Assembly (NCBI RefSeq): GCF_002028455.1
Contig: NZ_MWUM01000008.1
Span: 124,001-188,000, forward strand
Direction of reading: 5' to 3'
DNA length: 64,000 nucleotides
Source: Zoogloea sp. LCSB751
GTDB lineage: Bacteria > Pseudomonadota > Gammaproteobacteria > Burkholderiales > Rhodocyclaceae
A program made the translations under genes and the position numbers. The first letter of the stretch is position 1, and each line of letters starts with the position of its first letter. The notes below the pieces were generated by a model. It saw only the letters and a program-made list of their open reading frames with translations, was not told where the DNA came from and made no database searches. Shown in pieces: positions 1 to 9,368 of this stretch.

Positions 1-2168
1 AGCGCGACTTCCACGGCCGCTCCGTCGAGCTGCTGGCGCCGCTGATCATCAACCGCAAGGGCTTGTACACCGACCTCGCCAAGTGGGCGCGGGGCAAGGG
101 TTTCGAGCAGCTACGCGTCGATGGCGACTACCTGCCGACCAAGAAATGGCCGCGCCTCGACCGCTACAAGGAGCACAACATCGAGCTGCCGGTGGGCATG
201 GTGCAGGTCGGGCCGGACACCGAAACCCCGCTGCGCGAATACGTGGCCGCAGCGCTGGAGCACGGCAAGGGCGTTCTCAAGCTGCTCCCGCTCGGCGAGG
301 CGGCGGCGACGCTGACAACTTTGTCCACGCTGCGTGCCTGCCCGGATTGCGGCACCAGCTTCCCGGAGCCCGACCCGCGCCTGTTCTCCTACAACGCCAA
401 GCACGGCTGGTGCCCGGACTGCTACGGCACCGGCATCAAGATCGCCGGCAAGGTGGAGAACCCGGACGACCTCGATCTGGGCGAACTGGAGGCCGACAGC
501 GACGAGGCCTGCCCGAGCTGCCACGGCGCCCGCCTCAACCCGGTGGCCCGCGCGGTGCGCTTCCGCGACCTGGGCCTGCATGAGCTGGCCTCGCTGGCGG
601 TCGGCAAGGTGGCGGACTTCTTCGATGGCCTGCAGCTGGCCCGGCGGGAGGCCGACATCGGCCGCGACCTGGTCGGCGAGATCCGCGGCCGGCTGGACTT
701 CCTGAAGAAGGTTGGCCTCGGCTACCTGGCCCTCGACCGCGCCGCGCCGACCCTGTCCGGCGGCGAGGCGCAGCGCATCCGCCTGGCGGCCCAGCTCGGC
801 TCCAACCTCACCGGCGTGTGCTACATCCTCGACGAGCCGACCATCGGCCTGCACCCGCGGGACAACCAGCTGCTGCTCGACACGCTGGAAGCCCTGCGCG
901 GTCGCGGTAACACCTTGCTGGTGGTGGAGCACGACGAGGACACCATCCGCCGCGCCGACCACGTCATCGACATCGGCCCGGGCGCCGGTGTGCGCGGTGG
1001 GCGCATCATCGCCGAAGGCAAGCTGGCCGACCTGATGGCCGCGCCCGAATCGGCCACCGGGCGCTGCTTCCGCCAGCCGCTGGTGCATCCGCTGGCGCCG
1101 CGCCGTGCGGTGGCGGACGAGCAGCCGGCGCTGGTGGTGCGCGACGCCAGCCTGCACAACCTGAAGAACGTGTCGGCCCGCGTGCCCCTCGGCCGCCTGA
1201 CGGTGGTGACCGGCGTGTCCGGCTCCGGCAAATCGACCTTCGCCCGCGACGTGCTGCATGCCAGCCTGGCAGCGGGTGCGCCGGTGGGCTGCGCCGAACT
1301 GGCCGGCCGCGAGCTGGTCGGTCGCGTGCTGGAGGTGGACCAGACGCCGATCGGCAAGACGCCGCGCTCCTGCCCGGCCACCTACATCGGCTTCTGGGAC
1401 GCCATCCGCAAGCTGTTCGCCGAAACCACCGAGGCCAAGATGCGCGGCTGGAACGCCTCGCGCTTCTCCTTCAACACCGGCGCCGGCCGTTGCCCGGTGT
1501 GCGAGGGTCAGGGCCAGATCACCATCGAGATGAACTTCCTGCCCGACGTGAAGATGCCCTGCGAGGCTTGCGGCGGCGCCCGCTTCAATCCGGAAACCCT
1601 GACCGTGCAGTGGAAGGGCAAGACGGTGGCCGACCTGCTGCACATGGCGGTGGAGGACGCGGTGGATTTCTTCGCCGCCCACCCGGCCATTGCCCATCCG
1701 CTGCGCCTGCTGCAGGACGTAGGCCTCGGCTACCTGACCCTCGGCCAGCCCAGCCCGACCCTGTCCGGTGGCGAGGCCCAGCGCATCAAGCTCGTTTCCG
1801 AGCTGTCCAAGGTGCGCGGCCGCGCCGGCGAATCGGCCACCGGCCCCGGCCGGCCGCTGCCGCCGGAGAAGCACACCCTGTACGTGCTCGACGAGCCCAC
1901 CGTCGGCCTGCACATGGCCGACGTGGAGAAGCTGATCCACGTGCTGCACCGCCTCGCCGACGCCGGCCACACGGTGCTGGTCATCGAGCACGACCTTGAC
2001 CTGATGGCCGAGGCGGACTGGATCGTGGACCTCGGGCCGGAAGGCGGCGACGGCGGCGGCGAGATCGTTGCCGAAGGGCCGCCGGAGGCGGTGGTGCAGG
2101 TGGCGCGCTCCCACACCGGGCGCATCCTCGGCGAGTTCCTGGCGGCGCGCCGCGGCGAGGCCGCCTGA
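1..2168 (+). CDS. uvrA: UvrA-family excinuclease ATPase, C-terminal part (5' end outside window)
   Basis: Damage-recognition ATPase of nucleotide excision repair, acting with UvrB in the cytoplasm. The frame is open from base 3. The visible part carries a Cys4 zinc module (CPDC...CPDC and CPSC near residues 113-173 of the visible part), an ABC signature LSGGEAQRIRLA, Walker B ILDEPTIGLH, a second Walker A GVSGSGKST, the second zinc module (CPVC...CEAC), a second LSGGEAQRIKL and Walker B VLDEPTVGLH. The first Walker A lies upstream of the window. Spacing between the first signature and the second Walker A matches E. coli UvrA closely. An extra stretch of about 18 residues follows the second signature (after SELSKVRG). 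That insert resembles the long, tandem-type UvrA proteins known in betaproteobacteria, so this could be the second half of such a protein. That cannot be settled without the upstream sequence. The LysR gene starts 4 bases after the stop. Confidence 0.9.
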   Translation, partial: RDFHGRSVELLAPLIINRKGLYTDLAKWARGKGFEQLRVDGDYLPTKKWPRLDRYKEHNIELPVGMVQVGPDTETPLREYVAAALEHGKGVLKLLPLGEAAATLTTLSTLRACPDCGTSFPEPDPRLFSYNAKHGWCPDCYGTGIKIAGKVENPDDLDLGELEADSDEACPSCHGARLNPVARAVRFRDLGLHELASLAVGKVADFFDGLQLARREADIGRDLVGEIRGRLDFLKKVGLGYLALDRAAPTLSGGEAQRIRLAAQLGSNLTGVCYILDEPTIGLHPRDNQLLLDTLEALRGRGNTLLVVEHDEDTIRRADHVIDIGPGAGVRGGRIIAEGKLADLMAAPESATGRCFRQPLVHPLAPRRAVADEQPALVVRDASLHNLKNVSARVPLGRLTVVTGVSGSGKSTFARDVLHASLAAGAPVGCAELAGRELVGRVLEVDQTPIGKTPRSCPATYIGFWDAIRKLFAETTEAKMRGWNASRFSFNTGAGRCPVCEGQGQITIEMNFLPDVKMPCEACGGARFNPETLTVQWKGKTVADLLHMAVEDAVDFFAAHPAIAHPLRLLQDVGLGYLTLGQPSPTLSGGEAQRIKLVSELSKVRGRAGESATGPGRPLPPEKHTLYVLDEPTVGLHMADVEKLIHVLHRLADAGHTVLVIEHDLDLMAEADWIVDLGPEGGDGGGEIVAEGPPEAVVQVARSHTGRILGEFLAARRGEAA

Positions 2169-2172
2169 GCCG

Positions 2173-3102
2173 ATGAACTCCGACGACCTGCGGCTGTTCG
2201 CGCGCATCGTCAAGGCCGGCAGCATCTCGCGGGCCGCGCTCGAGACCGGCGTCGACCAGTCCACTCTGAGCCGGCGCCTGGCGGCGCTGGAAGGGGAGCT
2301 CGGTACGCGCCTGCTGCACCGTAGCGGGCGCGGCGTGCTGCCCACCGAAAGGGGCGAGAAGCTGCTCGAATATGCCGAGTCGGTCGGCCGCCTGCTCGAC
2401 GAGGCCGGCTCGGTGATGCAGGGAGGCGACGGACGCGGCCCGGGACAGCTGCACATCGCTGCTCAGCCGACTATCGCCAGCCTGCTCTTCGTGCCTTTGG
2501 CGCGGCTGCTGAAGGCACGCTATCCCGATACCCGCCTGCGTTTGGTGGAAGGGCTGGCCGACCAGCTGCTCGACAAGCTGGCCGGCGGTGACGTGGACCT
2601 GGCGCTGATCTACCTGCCCGAGCAGGGTGTCGTGCAGGCCGACGTGCTGCTCAACGAAGGACTGCGCCTGGTGCTGCCGGTGGATCATCCCTTGGCCGAC
2701 GAGGCCGTGCCGGTGTCCGCACTGCGGGAGGTGCCGTTGATCCTGCCGAGCACCCACCATGGCCTGCGCCTCCAGGTGGCGTCCTTGGCCGCCCGCAACG
2801 GCTTCGTGCCGCAGATCGCGGTCGAGCTGGACGGCTCCATCGCCCTCATCAAGCGGCTGGTGATGGAAGGCTGCGGTGGAACCCTGTTGCCCGAAGCGGC
2901 GATCAGGGAAGAGCTTGCCGCCGGCACGCTGAAGAGCTGCCGGCTGACCGACCCAGAGGTGCACCGGCAGGTCGGCCTGGTGCTGGCGCGCAACCGGGTG
3001 GTGCCGGATGGCCTGTGGGACATCGTGCGGCTGATCAAGGACGAGGTGGCGCGGCTTGTCGAATCCGGCGACTGGCCAGATGCCAGGCTCGAACGAGGCT
3101 GA
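2173..3102 (+). CDS. LysR-family transcriptional regulator
   Basis: A 309-residue DNA-binding regulator of normal LysR length. The N-terminal winged helix-turn-helix covers about residues 1-60, with the typical LysR stretch QSTLSRRLAALEGELGTRLL. The C-terminal periplasmic-binding-like effector domain covers about 90-295. The ATG at 2173 is preferred because it begins exactly at the family's N-terminus (MNSDDLRLFARI) and lies 4 bases after the uvrA stop, so translation may be coupled. It converges with the efflux gene on the other strand; LysR proteins often control divergent neighbours, but here none is divergent, so its target is unknown. The effector is not predictable from sequence. Confidence 0.9.
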   Translation: MNSDDLRLFARIVKAGSISRAALETGVDQSTLSRRLAALEGELGTRLLHRSGRGVLPTERGEKLLEYAESVGRLLDEAGSVMQGGDGRGPGQLHIAAQPTIASLLFVPLARLLKARYPDTRLRLVEGLADQLLDKLAGGDVDLALIYLPEQGVVQADVLLNEGLRLVLPVDHPLADEAVPVSALREVPLILPSTHHGLRLQVASLAARNGFVPQIAVELDGSIALIKRLVMEGCGGTLLPEAAIREELAAGTLKSCRLTDPEVHRQVGLVLARNRVVPDGLWDIVRLIKDEVARLVESGDWPDARLERG

Positions 3103-3140
3103 TTCCACTTCCCATTGCTTGTGTGCGGGGCAGTGGACTG

Positions 3141-3202
3141 TGGGGGCGAATTCATTCGCCCGCGGTGGCCAATCCACTCGCGGAGGGCGAATGAATTCGC
3201 CC
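3141..3202. repeat. REP-like inverted pair in a convergent gap
   Basis: Two copies of a palindromic unit face each other: GGGGGCGAATTCATTCGCCC at 3141-3160 and its near reverse complement at 3184-3202. The bases between them extend the pairing (GCGGTGG near 3161 against CCACTCGC near 3174). The whole could fold into one hairpin of about 60 nt. It sits between the converging LysR and efflux genes, where it could act as a two-way terminator or mRNA-stabilising stem. Related copies occur at 5661, 15575, 59128 and 59890. Confidence 0.75.
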
Positions 3203-3230
3203 CAACAAAAGAAGGACAGGAGGCCGTTCC

Positions 3231-4484
3231 TCAGGCCGCGCCGGATTGCGACGCTGCGGCGGTGCTTGCGTGATGGTGGTCGTGGTGGGCAACCAGCAGA
3301 CGATGCGCGGCCCAGGCGCCGATGCCGCACACGGCCATCACCGCCGCCAGCGGGCGGCCGCTGCCGTCATGGAGCAGGCCGACCAGCGCGCCGGCGAGGG
3401 TCGCGAAGAAGAACTGCAGCGCGCTGGCCAGGGCTGCAGCCGTGCCGGCCTGCTGGCCGTGGGTGGCGAGCGCCGAAGCGGTGGCGTTGGGGATGATGAA
3501 CCCCAGGCTGCTGACGAAGCAGAAGAAGGCGCCGACGAACCACGGCAGCGAGATCTGTCCGGTGAAGGCCAGCCCGGCGAGCAGCAGGCCGGTCAGCAGC
3601 GGCACCCACAGCGCCCGGCGCAGCAGCAGGGTCGCCGGGTAGCGCTTCAGCAGATGGGCGTTGAGCTGGCTGGCGGCGATCAGGCCGAAGGCGTTGCTGC
3701 CGAAGAACCAGCCGTAGTCCTGCGGCGCGACGCCGTACAGGTCGATGAGCACGAAGGGCGAGCCGGCGATGTAGGCGAACATGCCCGACATGGCCAGGCC
3801 GCCGCCCAGCGCGTAGCCGAGGAAGGCCCGGTTGGCGAGCAGGCGGCCGTAGTTGCGCAGCACGGTGCCGAGCAGCAGCGGCGGTTCGTGGCGGGTGTCG
3901 TGGCTTTCCGCCAGGCCGGCGCGGATGGCCAGCAGACAGCCTGCGCCGAACACCGCCAGCACGACGAAGATGCTGCGCCAGCCGGCGAGGCCGAGCAGCG
4001 CGCCGCCGAGCAGCGGGGCGAGGATCGGGGCCAGGCCCATCACCAGCATCAGCAGCGAGAAGGCGCGGGCGGAATCACGCGCCGAGCAGCGGTCGCGGAC
4101 GATGGCGCTGGGGATGATGATGCCGGCGCAGCCGCCGAGGCCCTGCACGAAACGCCAGGCGATCAGCGCCGGGATGCTCGTCGCACAGGCGGCGCCGACG
4201 GCTGCCACGGTGTACAGCGCCAGGCCGATGTAGAGCGGCTTCTTGCGGCCGAAGCGGTCGCTGAAGGGGCCGTAGAAAAGCTGGCCGAGGGTCAGCCCGA
4301 TGAAGAAGGCAGCGAGGGTCAGCTCGACGCTGCCGGGCTGCCCGCCGAGGCTGCGCTCGATCTGCGGGAAGCTGGGCAGGTACATGTCGATGGACAGCGG
4401 GCCGATGGCGGTCAGCACGCCGAGCAGGACCAGCCAGGGGGGCAGGCCGAGGCGCTCTTCGGCGCCTGTGGTCGTCGTTGTCAT
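3231..4484 (-). CDS. MFS multidrug efflux transporter, Bcr/CflA type
   Basis: A 417-residue inner-membrane drug:proton antiporter of the major facilitator superfamily. About twelve hydrophobic segments are visible. The first carries LTAIGPLSIDMYLPSFP, which is characteristic of the Bcr/CflA (DHA1) subgroup. The MFS motif A, GPFSDRFGRKKPL, follows the second segment at about residues 72-84, and an antiporter-type proline/glycine-rich stretch (LAPILAPLLGG) lies near segment 5. The C-terminal tail is histidine-rich (AHHDHHH), which is unusual and could bind metal, though it may be neutral. Start at the ATG ending at 4484. It stands alone on this strand, divergent from pldA. Substrate unknown. 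Confidence 0.9.
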   Translation of the reverse strand: MTTTTTGAEERLGLPPWLVLLGVLTAIGPLSIDMYLPSFPQIERSLGGQPGSVELTLAAFFIGLTLGQLFYGPFSDRFGRKKPLYIGLALYTVAAVGAACATSIPALIAWRFVQGLGGCAGIIIPSAIVRDRCSARDSARAFSLLMLVMGLAPILAPLLGGALLGLAGWRSIFVVLAVFGAGCLLAIRAGLAESHDTRHEPPLLLGTVLRNYGRLLANRAFLGYALGGGLAMSGMFAYIAGSPFVLIDLYGVAPQDYGWFFGSNAFGLIAASQLNAHLLKRYPATLLLRRALWVPLLTGLLLAGLAFTGQISLPWFVGAFFCFVSSLGFIIPNATASALATHGQQAGTAAALASALQFFFATLAGALVGLLHDGSGRPLAAVMAVCGIGAWAAHRLLVAHHDHHHASTAAASQSGAA

Positions 4485-4624
4485 GATGATTAAATGTCGG
4501 TTGGGGGCTACAGTATGGGCGGCTTGCGATGGCTGCTCATGGCTTCACGTGCATAGCCGCTATGCAGTGCCGCGGGCGCGGTGTGCCGGGAGGGAGGATT
4601 CGGGTGTTCAGGAAGGGAGTATGG

Positions 4625-5632
4625 ATGGTAGGCAAGACGGAAGCGGGAAGATGCCGGCTGGGAGCTGCGCTGTTGGTAGCGACCGGCGTGCTTGCGGCAC
4701 CCGTCGCAAACGCCGGTGATCCGGCAGCCTGCGCGGCGATCGCCGATAACACCGAGAGGCTGGCCTGCTACGACGCGGCGGTCGGCCGCAACCACCAGGA
4801 GGCGCCGCCGGCCCCGGTTTCCGATTCGCCGCCGTTTACTGCCCGCTGGGAGTTGGACGCCGAGGACAAGCGCGGCAGTTTCCTGATCAAGCCCTACAAG
4901 CCCACCTACATGCTGCTCGGGCGATGGACCACGTCCGCCAACCGCCAGCCCGGCTCGCCGAGCCCCTTGCACAGCGTAAGCGAACCCCAGGACGTGGTGC
5001 CAGTGGAGGCCAAGTACCAGATCAGCTTCAAGACCAAGCTGTGGGAAGGCCTCGTCGGCCATCACGGCGACCTGTGGCTGGGCTACACCCAGCAGTCGAG
5101 CTGGCAGGTGTACAACAAGAGCAATTCCTCGCCGTTCCGCGAGACGGACTACGAGCCTGAACTGATGGCGGTGTTCCGCAGCAATCTGGACGCCGGGCTG
5201 GGCTTCAAGGTGAAGATGCTGGCGCTGGGGCTCAATCACCAGTCCAATGGCCGCGCGGTGCCGCTGTCGCGCAGCTGGAACCGCATCACCGCCCAGGTCG
5301 GCGTGGAGCGCGGCGACTTCGCGCTGGTGCTGCGGCCGTGGTATCGCCTGCCCGAGAAGGCCAGCCACGACGACAACCCGGACATCGGCCGCTACCTGGG
5401 CTACGGCGATCTGCAGGCCATGTGGAAGTTCGGCGAGCACGGCATCGGCCTCAACCTGCGCGGCCCCTTGCTGGCCGGCCGTGGCTCGGTCCAGCTCGAC
5501 TGGAGCTTCCCGATCCACCGCAATCTGAAGGGTTTCGTACAGCTGTTCAACGGCTTCGGCGAGACGTTGATCGACTACAACCACCGCCAGACCACGCTCG
5601 GTATCGGCGTTTCACTGGTGGACTGGCTGTAG
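4625..5632 (+). CDS. pldA: Outer-membrane phospholipase A1 (OMPLA)
   Basis: Outer-membrane beta-barrel enzyme that hydrolyses phospholipids misplaced in the outer leaflet. The catalytic block is clear: NHQSNG with His205 and Ser207, followed by SRSWNR with Asn219, matching the His-Ser-Asn triad of E. coli OMPLA. Residues 1-30 form a signal peptide ending APVANA. A stretch of about 40 residues with DPAACAAI...RLACYDAA precedes the barrel and is typical of the longer proteobacterial forms. ATG 4625 is chosen because GGAAGGGAG lies 5 bases upstream. A GTG at 4604, with AGGGAGGA upstream, is an alternative and would lengthen the signal peptide by 7 residues. It converges with the sensor kinase gene. 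Confidence 0.93.
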   Translation: MVGKTEAGRCRLGAALLVATGVLAAPVANAGDPAACAAIADNTERLACYDAAVGRNHQEAPPAPVSDSPPFTARWELDAEDKRGSFLIKPYKPTYMLLGRWTTSANRQPGSPSPLHSVSEPQDVVPVEAKYQISFKTKLWEGLVGHHGDLWLGYTQQSSWQVYNKSNSSPFRETDYEPELMAVFRSNLDAGLGFKVKMLALGLNHQSNGRAVPLSRSWNRITAQVGVERGDFALVLRPWYRLPEKASHDDNPDIGRYLGYGDLQAMWKFGEHGIGLNLRGPLLAGRGSVQLDWSFPIHRNLKGFVQLFNGFGETLIDYNHRQTTLGIGVSLVDWL

Positions 5633-5660
5633 CTGCAGATTCCACGGAGGGTTCTGGTGA

Positions 5661-5680
5661 GGCGGATTCGTTCGCCCCTA
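5661..5680. repeat. Degenerate REP-like unit
   Basis: GGCGGATTCGTTCGCCCCTA matches half of the 26-bp REP-like palindrome seen intact at 59890, with substitutions in the left arm. It lies between the converging pldA and sensor-kinase genes and touches the last codons of the latter. Confidence 0.5.
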
Positions 5681-8113
5681 CGGTTGCAGGCGGACGGTGA
5701 ACCAGAAGGTGCTGCCTTCGCCCGGTGTGCTGTCCACGCCGGTTTCGCCGCCCATCAGGCGGGCCAGTTTGCGGTTGATGGCGAGGCCGAGGCCGGTACC
5801 GCCGTGGCGGCGGGTGAAGGAGCCGTCGGCCTGCTCGAAGCTGAGGAAGATGCGTTGCTGGTCCTCGGGCTTCACGCCGATGCCCGAGTCCTGCACCTCG
5901 AAGCGCAGCAGTAGTCCGGCGGCATCCTCCCGCAGCACGCGGCCGCGCAGGGCGACGAAACCCCGCTCGGTGAACTTGGCGGCATTGCCGACGTAGTTGA
6001 TCAGCATCTGGCCGATGCGCTGCGGGTCGCCCTTCAGGCGCGTCGGCAGGCTGCCAAGGTCCACCGTGTAGTCCAGGCCGCGGGCCTGCAGGTCGGCGCC
6101 GGTGGCCTCGGCCACCCGGCGGGCCAGTTCGTCGACGGGGAATTCCCTGGCGTTGATCGGGATGCGGTCTGCATCGAGGGCCGCCAGGTCGAGCAGGTCG
6201 TCGAGAATCTGGTGCAGGGCACCGGCGGCTTTCAGGACCCGTTCCAGGCGGTCCCGCTGGGTGGCATCGCTGCTCTTGTCCCGCAGGATGCGGGTGAAGC
6301 CGAGGATGGCGTTGAGCGGGGTGTGGATTTCGTGGCTGAGGTTGGCCAGGAAGGTACTTTTCGCCCGGTTGGCGCTCTCGGCCAGTTCCTTGGCGGCCTG
6401 CAGTTCGGTGGTGCGCAGGCTGACCTGGGCTTCCAGGTGCTGGCGGTGCCGCTCCAGCTCGGTCAGCATCTGGGTCCTCTCGGTCTGGTCCACGAACTGG
6501 ATCAGCAGGTGCTTCTCGTTGTTGAGGTGCACCGGCAGGATCAGGCAGTCGGCCCGGATTTCCCGGCCGAAGGAGGTCGTCACATGGATCTGGCGCTGCT
6601 GGCGGGTATCGGTCTGCAGGGCCCGCAGGCAATCGTCATGGATTCCGGTCGCGTGCCAGGCGTGGATGCTGTGGAAGCTCTGGGCCAGCAGCTGTTCGCG
6701 GGTCGCGCCCACCAGGCGGGCGTAGCTCTCGTTGGCCATCACGCAGGGGCCGGTGTCGCGGTACACGCCGATCGGTACCGGCGAGGCCAGCAGCACGGTT
6801 TCGGTGACCGCCACCGCTTCGCGCAGGCTGCACTCGGCGCGGCGGCGTTCGGTGACCTCGTCGGTGAGCTGGGCGTTGGCGTTGGCCAGCTCGGCGGTGC
6901 GTTCGCGCACCCGTGCTTCCAGCAGGCTGCGTTCCTCGGCGAGTTCGGCGAGGGCCTGGCGGCGCTGGCCGGCGATGCGCACCAGGGCGACGATCAGCAG
7001 GCCTTCCAGCACCACGACGAGGATGGCAGCGAGGATCTGGCCGCGATGCAGCGCCCACAGGCTGCTCGGGGCATCGATGATCTCGGCGCCTTCGGGCAGG
7101 GCGCTGAGCGGGATGTCGAAGCGTTGCAGCGTAGGGTAGTCGAACAGGTCGCGGGTCGGTGAGCTCATCGTGACCGGGATGTCGGACGCCTTGCGTCCGT
7201 CGAGGACCTGGCGTGCCAGGCGGGCGGCCTCGCGGCCCTGGTCGAGACCGTTGAGGACGTGGCCGCCGAGCACACCAGTACCGAGATGAAAATCCCAAAA
7301 GGTGTAAACCGGCACCGGGCTGGCAGCGGCCACCAGGCGGCCGTTCTCGACCGGCGTCAGCGCGCGTCCCTCGCCGCGGTCGCTGGTCTGCCCGGCGAGG
7401 AAGACCAGCGCGTTGGGCGGCAGGGACTGCAGGCGCTCCCGGATGGTCTGCATCGAGGCGTCCTTCAGCACGCTCACCTGGAAGCGTGCCTTGTAGCGGG
7501 GCAGGATGCTGGTTTCGGCCTCGCTGGCGCTGCGCGCGCTGCTCGGGTCGCCGGTGGACAGGATGAAGACCAGCTGGCGCGTGGCGGGATGGATTTTGAG
7601 TGCCAGCTTCACCGTGGCGCCGATGTCGATCTCCTCGTTCACGCCGGTGATGTTGGTGATGCCTTTCAACGCCTCGGGGCGGAAGTGGTTGAAGCCGCAG
7701 AAGACGATGGGCAGGCCGGGAAACAGGCGTTCCCGGTGGCGGATCGCGAAGTCGAAGGCGTCGTTGTCGGACACGATCAGCAGGTCGTGCCGGTAGCCGC
7801 GGTACTTGATCGCCATGGCATCGGCAAGGATGTCCATGCGGGCGGTGTCGGGGAAGCGGCGAGCGTCCAGGTACTCCACCGACAGCTCCACCTGGCGCGT
7901 GTCGTCTGAGAGCTCCTTGCGGATGCCCTCTTCGATGGCATCGCTCCACGCGTAGCCCGGATGATAGGAATTGAGGAAGAGCACATGGGGCGGCGGCGGC
8001 CCATTGTCGGCCCGGGCCAGCCCTTGCAGCAGGCACAGCGCGACACCCGCCAGCAGGCACAGGCTGCGGACGAGCAGGGGGCTGAGGGCGGATGGACTTG
8101 GCAAGGCTGGCAT
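5678..8113 (-). CDS. Sensor histidine kinase with periplasmic solute-binding-like sensor and PAS domain
   Basis: An 811-residue membrane sensor kinase. A signal-like hydrophobic segment covers residues 11-34. A large periplasmic region follows that begins [14 protein letters not shown] and resembles ABC-type periplasmic binding domains. A transmembrane segment ([17 protein letters not shown]) lies near residue 375, then a coiled coil, a PAS domain and a HisKA domain. The phospho-acceptor is His594 in [10 protein letters not shown] (usually SHEIRTPLN). The catalytic domain has the N box, DSGIG near 742 and GGTGLGLAI near 772. No receiver domain is fused and no response regulator lies nearby, so it is an orphan kinase. 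ATG 8113 is preferred over the TTG two codons upstream. The ligand is unknown. Confidence 0.9.
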   Translation of the reverse strand: MPALPSPSALSPLLVRSLCLLAGVALCLLQGLARADNGPPPPHVLFLNSYHPGYAWSDAIEEGIRKELSDDTRQVELSVEYLDARRFPDTARMDILADAMAIKYRGYRHDLLIVSDNDAFDFAIRHRERLFPGLPIVFCGFNHFRPEALKGITNITGVNEEIDIGATVKLALKIHPATRQLVFILSTGDPSSARSASEAETSILPRYKARFQVSVLKDASMQTIRERLQSLPPNALVFLAGQTSDRGEGRALTPVENGRLVAAASPVPVYTFWDFHLGTGVLGGHVLNGLDQGREAARLARQVLDGRKASDIPVTMSSPTRDLFDYPTLQRFDIPLSALPEGAEIIDAPSSLWALHRGQILAAILVVVLEGLLIVALVRIAGQRRQALAELAEERSLLEARVRERTAELANANAQLTDEVTERRRAECSLREAVAVTETVLLASPVPIGVYRDTGPCVMANESYARLVGATREQLLAQSFHSIHAWHATGIHDDCLRALQTDTRQQRQIHVTTSFGREIRADCLILPVHLNNEKHLLIQFVDQTERTQMLTELERHRQHLEAQVSLRTTELQAAKELAESANRAKSTFLANLSHEIHTPLNAILGFTRILRDKSSDATQRDRLERVLKAAGALHQILDDLLDLAALDADRIPINAREFPVDELARRVAEATGADLQARGLDYTVDLGSLPTRLKGDPQRIGQMLINYVGNAAKFTERGFVALRGRVLREDAAGLLLRFEVQDSGIGVKPEDQQRIFLSFEQADGSFTRRHGGTGLGLAINRKLARLMGGETGVDSTPGEGSTFWFTVRLQP

Positions 8114-8198
8114 CGACAAAACTGTTCTTGTTATTCGAACAAGACTCTACGCCATTCCGTAACGGAAGGTGCGTTGCCGAGGCCTCTTGCTGCCGGGC

Positions 8199-9368
8199 TC
8201 AGCCGAACTGGCGGCTGAAGCGGCGCATGCCGGCGGCGAAGACGACGACGCCGAGTACGCTCATCGCCAGCACCGAATCCCACAGCAGGTCCATGCCGAC
8301 GCCCTTCAGCAGGATGCCGTAGGCGGCGTCGAGGAAGTAGTGCAGCGGCGAGATCCAGGCCAGCCCGCGCATCCACGGGGGCATCGCCTCGATGGGTGTC
8401 CACGCGCCGGAGAGCAGCAGCATCGGCATCAGGATCACCACCGTCAGCATGCCGACCTGGGCCAGGTTGCGGGCCACGGTGGCGGCCAGCAGGCCGAGGC
8501 CGGCGGTGGTGAATACGTAAAGGGCGGTGATCAGGAAGAAGCTGACGAGGCTGCCGCGCATCGGCAGCTGGAACAGCGGGCCGAGCACCCCGAACAGCGC
8601 GATGGCGCTGCCGGCGAGGATCACCAGCGTCATCGCGACGACCTTCGGGAAGAGGATCTGGAAAGACGTCAGCGGCGTGACCATCAGCTGCTCGATGGTG
8701 CCACGCTCCTTCTCACGGACCATCGCCGCCGCCGGCAGCAGGATGGAGAAGAGGGTCACGACGGTGAGCAGCTCGGAGATGCCCATGAACCACGCGTCGT
8801 TCTGGTTGGGGTTGTACCACACGCGGGTGTCGGCTTCGACCAGCGGGCCGGCGATGCCGCCGGCTGCACCCAGCCCTTCCCGCTGGGCGGCGGCTTCGAG
8901 GGCGTACTTGCCGACGATCTGCGCACCGTAGCTGGAGGTGAGGAAGCCGAGCACCGAGTTGGAGGTGTCCACCTGCAGTTGTACCGACACCTGTTCGCCG
9001 CGCTGCAGGCGTTCCTGGAAGCGCGGCGGGATGTCGAGCACGGCCATCACGTCGCCGTCGTCGAGGCGGCGGATCGCCTGGCGGGCGTCGGCCACGCTGC
9101 CGGCAGGTTGGAAATAGGGCGGCTGGAAGCGGCTCGCCAGCTCCCGCGAGGCGAAGCTGCGGTCGCCGTCGAGGGTGGCGATGGCGGCGTTCTTGAGCTG
9201 CATGCTGACCCCGGAGGCGGCCATGTAGATGTCGCCGGTGAAGCTGTACAGAAAGAACACCATCAGGGCCGCGTCGCGGAACAGTTGCAGCAGCTCCTTC
9301 TGCGTCATCACCCGCAGGCGGCGCAGGCCGGCCACCGAGAGGAGTCCGCCGTTCGTCATGTGGCTCAT
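8199..9368 (-). CDS. ABC-2 type exporter permease (second of pair)
   Basis: A 389-residue inner-membrane permease of the YbhR/YhhJ type. One N-terminal membrane segment is followed by a large periplasmic domain (about residues 45-180). Five more segments follow in the C-terminal half, including the conserved cytoplasmic stretch MVREKERGTIEQLMVTPL that contacts the ATPase. The ATG at 9368 overlaps the stop of the upstream permease as ATGA, so translation is coupled. It is the last gene of the TolC-HlyD-ATPase-permease-permease operon and forms the transmembrane pore with the 9365-10519 product. The substrate is probably a drug or other hydrophobic compound, by analogy with YbhGFSR. Confidence 0.92.
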   Translation of the reverse strand: MSHMTNGGLLSVAGLRRLRVMTQKELLQLFRDAALMVFFLYSFTGDIYMAASGVSMQLKNAAIATLDGDRSFASRELASRFQPPYFQPAGSVADARQAIRRLDDGDVMAVLDIPPRFQERLQRGEQVSVQLQVDTSNSVLGFLTSSYGAQIVGKYALEAAAQREGLGAAGGIAGPLVEADTRVWYNPNQNDAWFMGISELLTVVTLFSILLPAAAMVREKERGTIEQLMVTPLTSFQILFPKVVAMTLVILAGSAIALFGVLGPLFQLPMRGSLVSFFLITALYVFTTAGLGLLAATVARNLAQVGMLTVVILMPMLLLSGAWTPIEAMPPWMRGLAWISPLHYFLDAAYGILLKGVGMDLLWDSVLAMSVLGVVVFAAGMRRFSRQFG

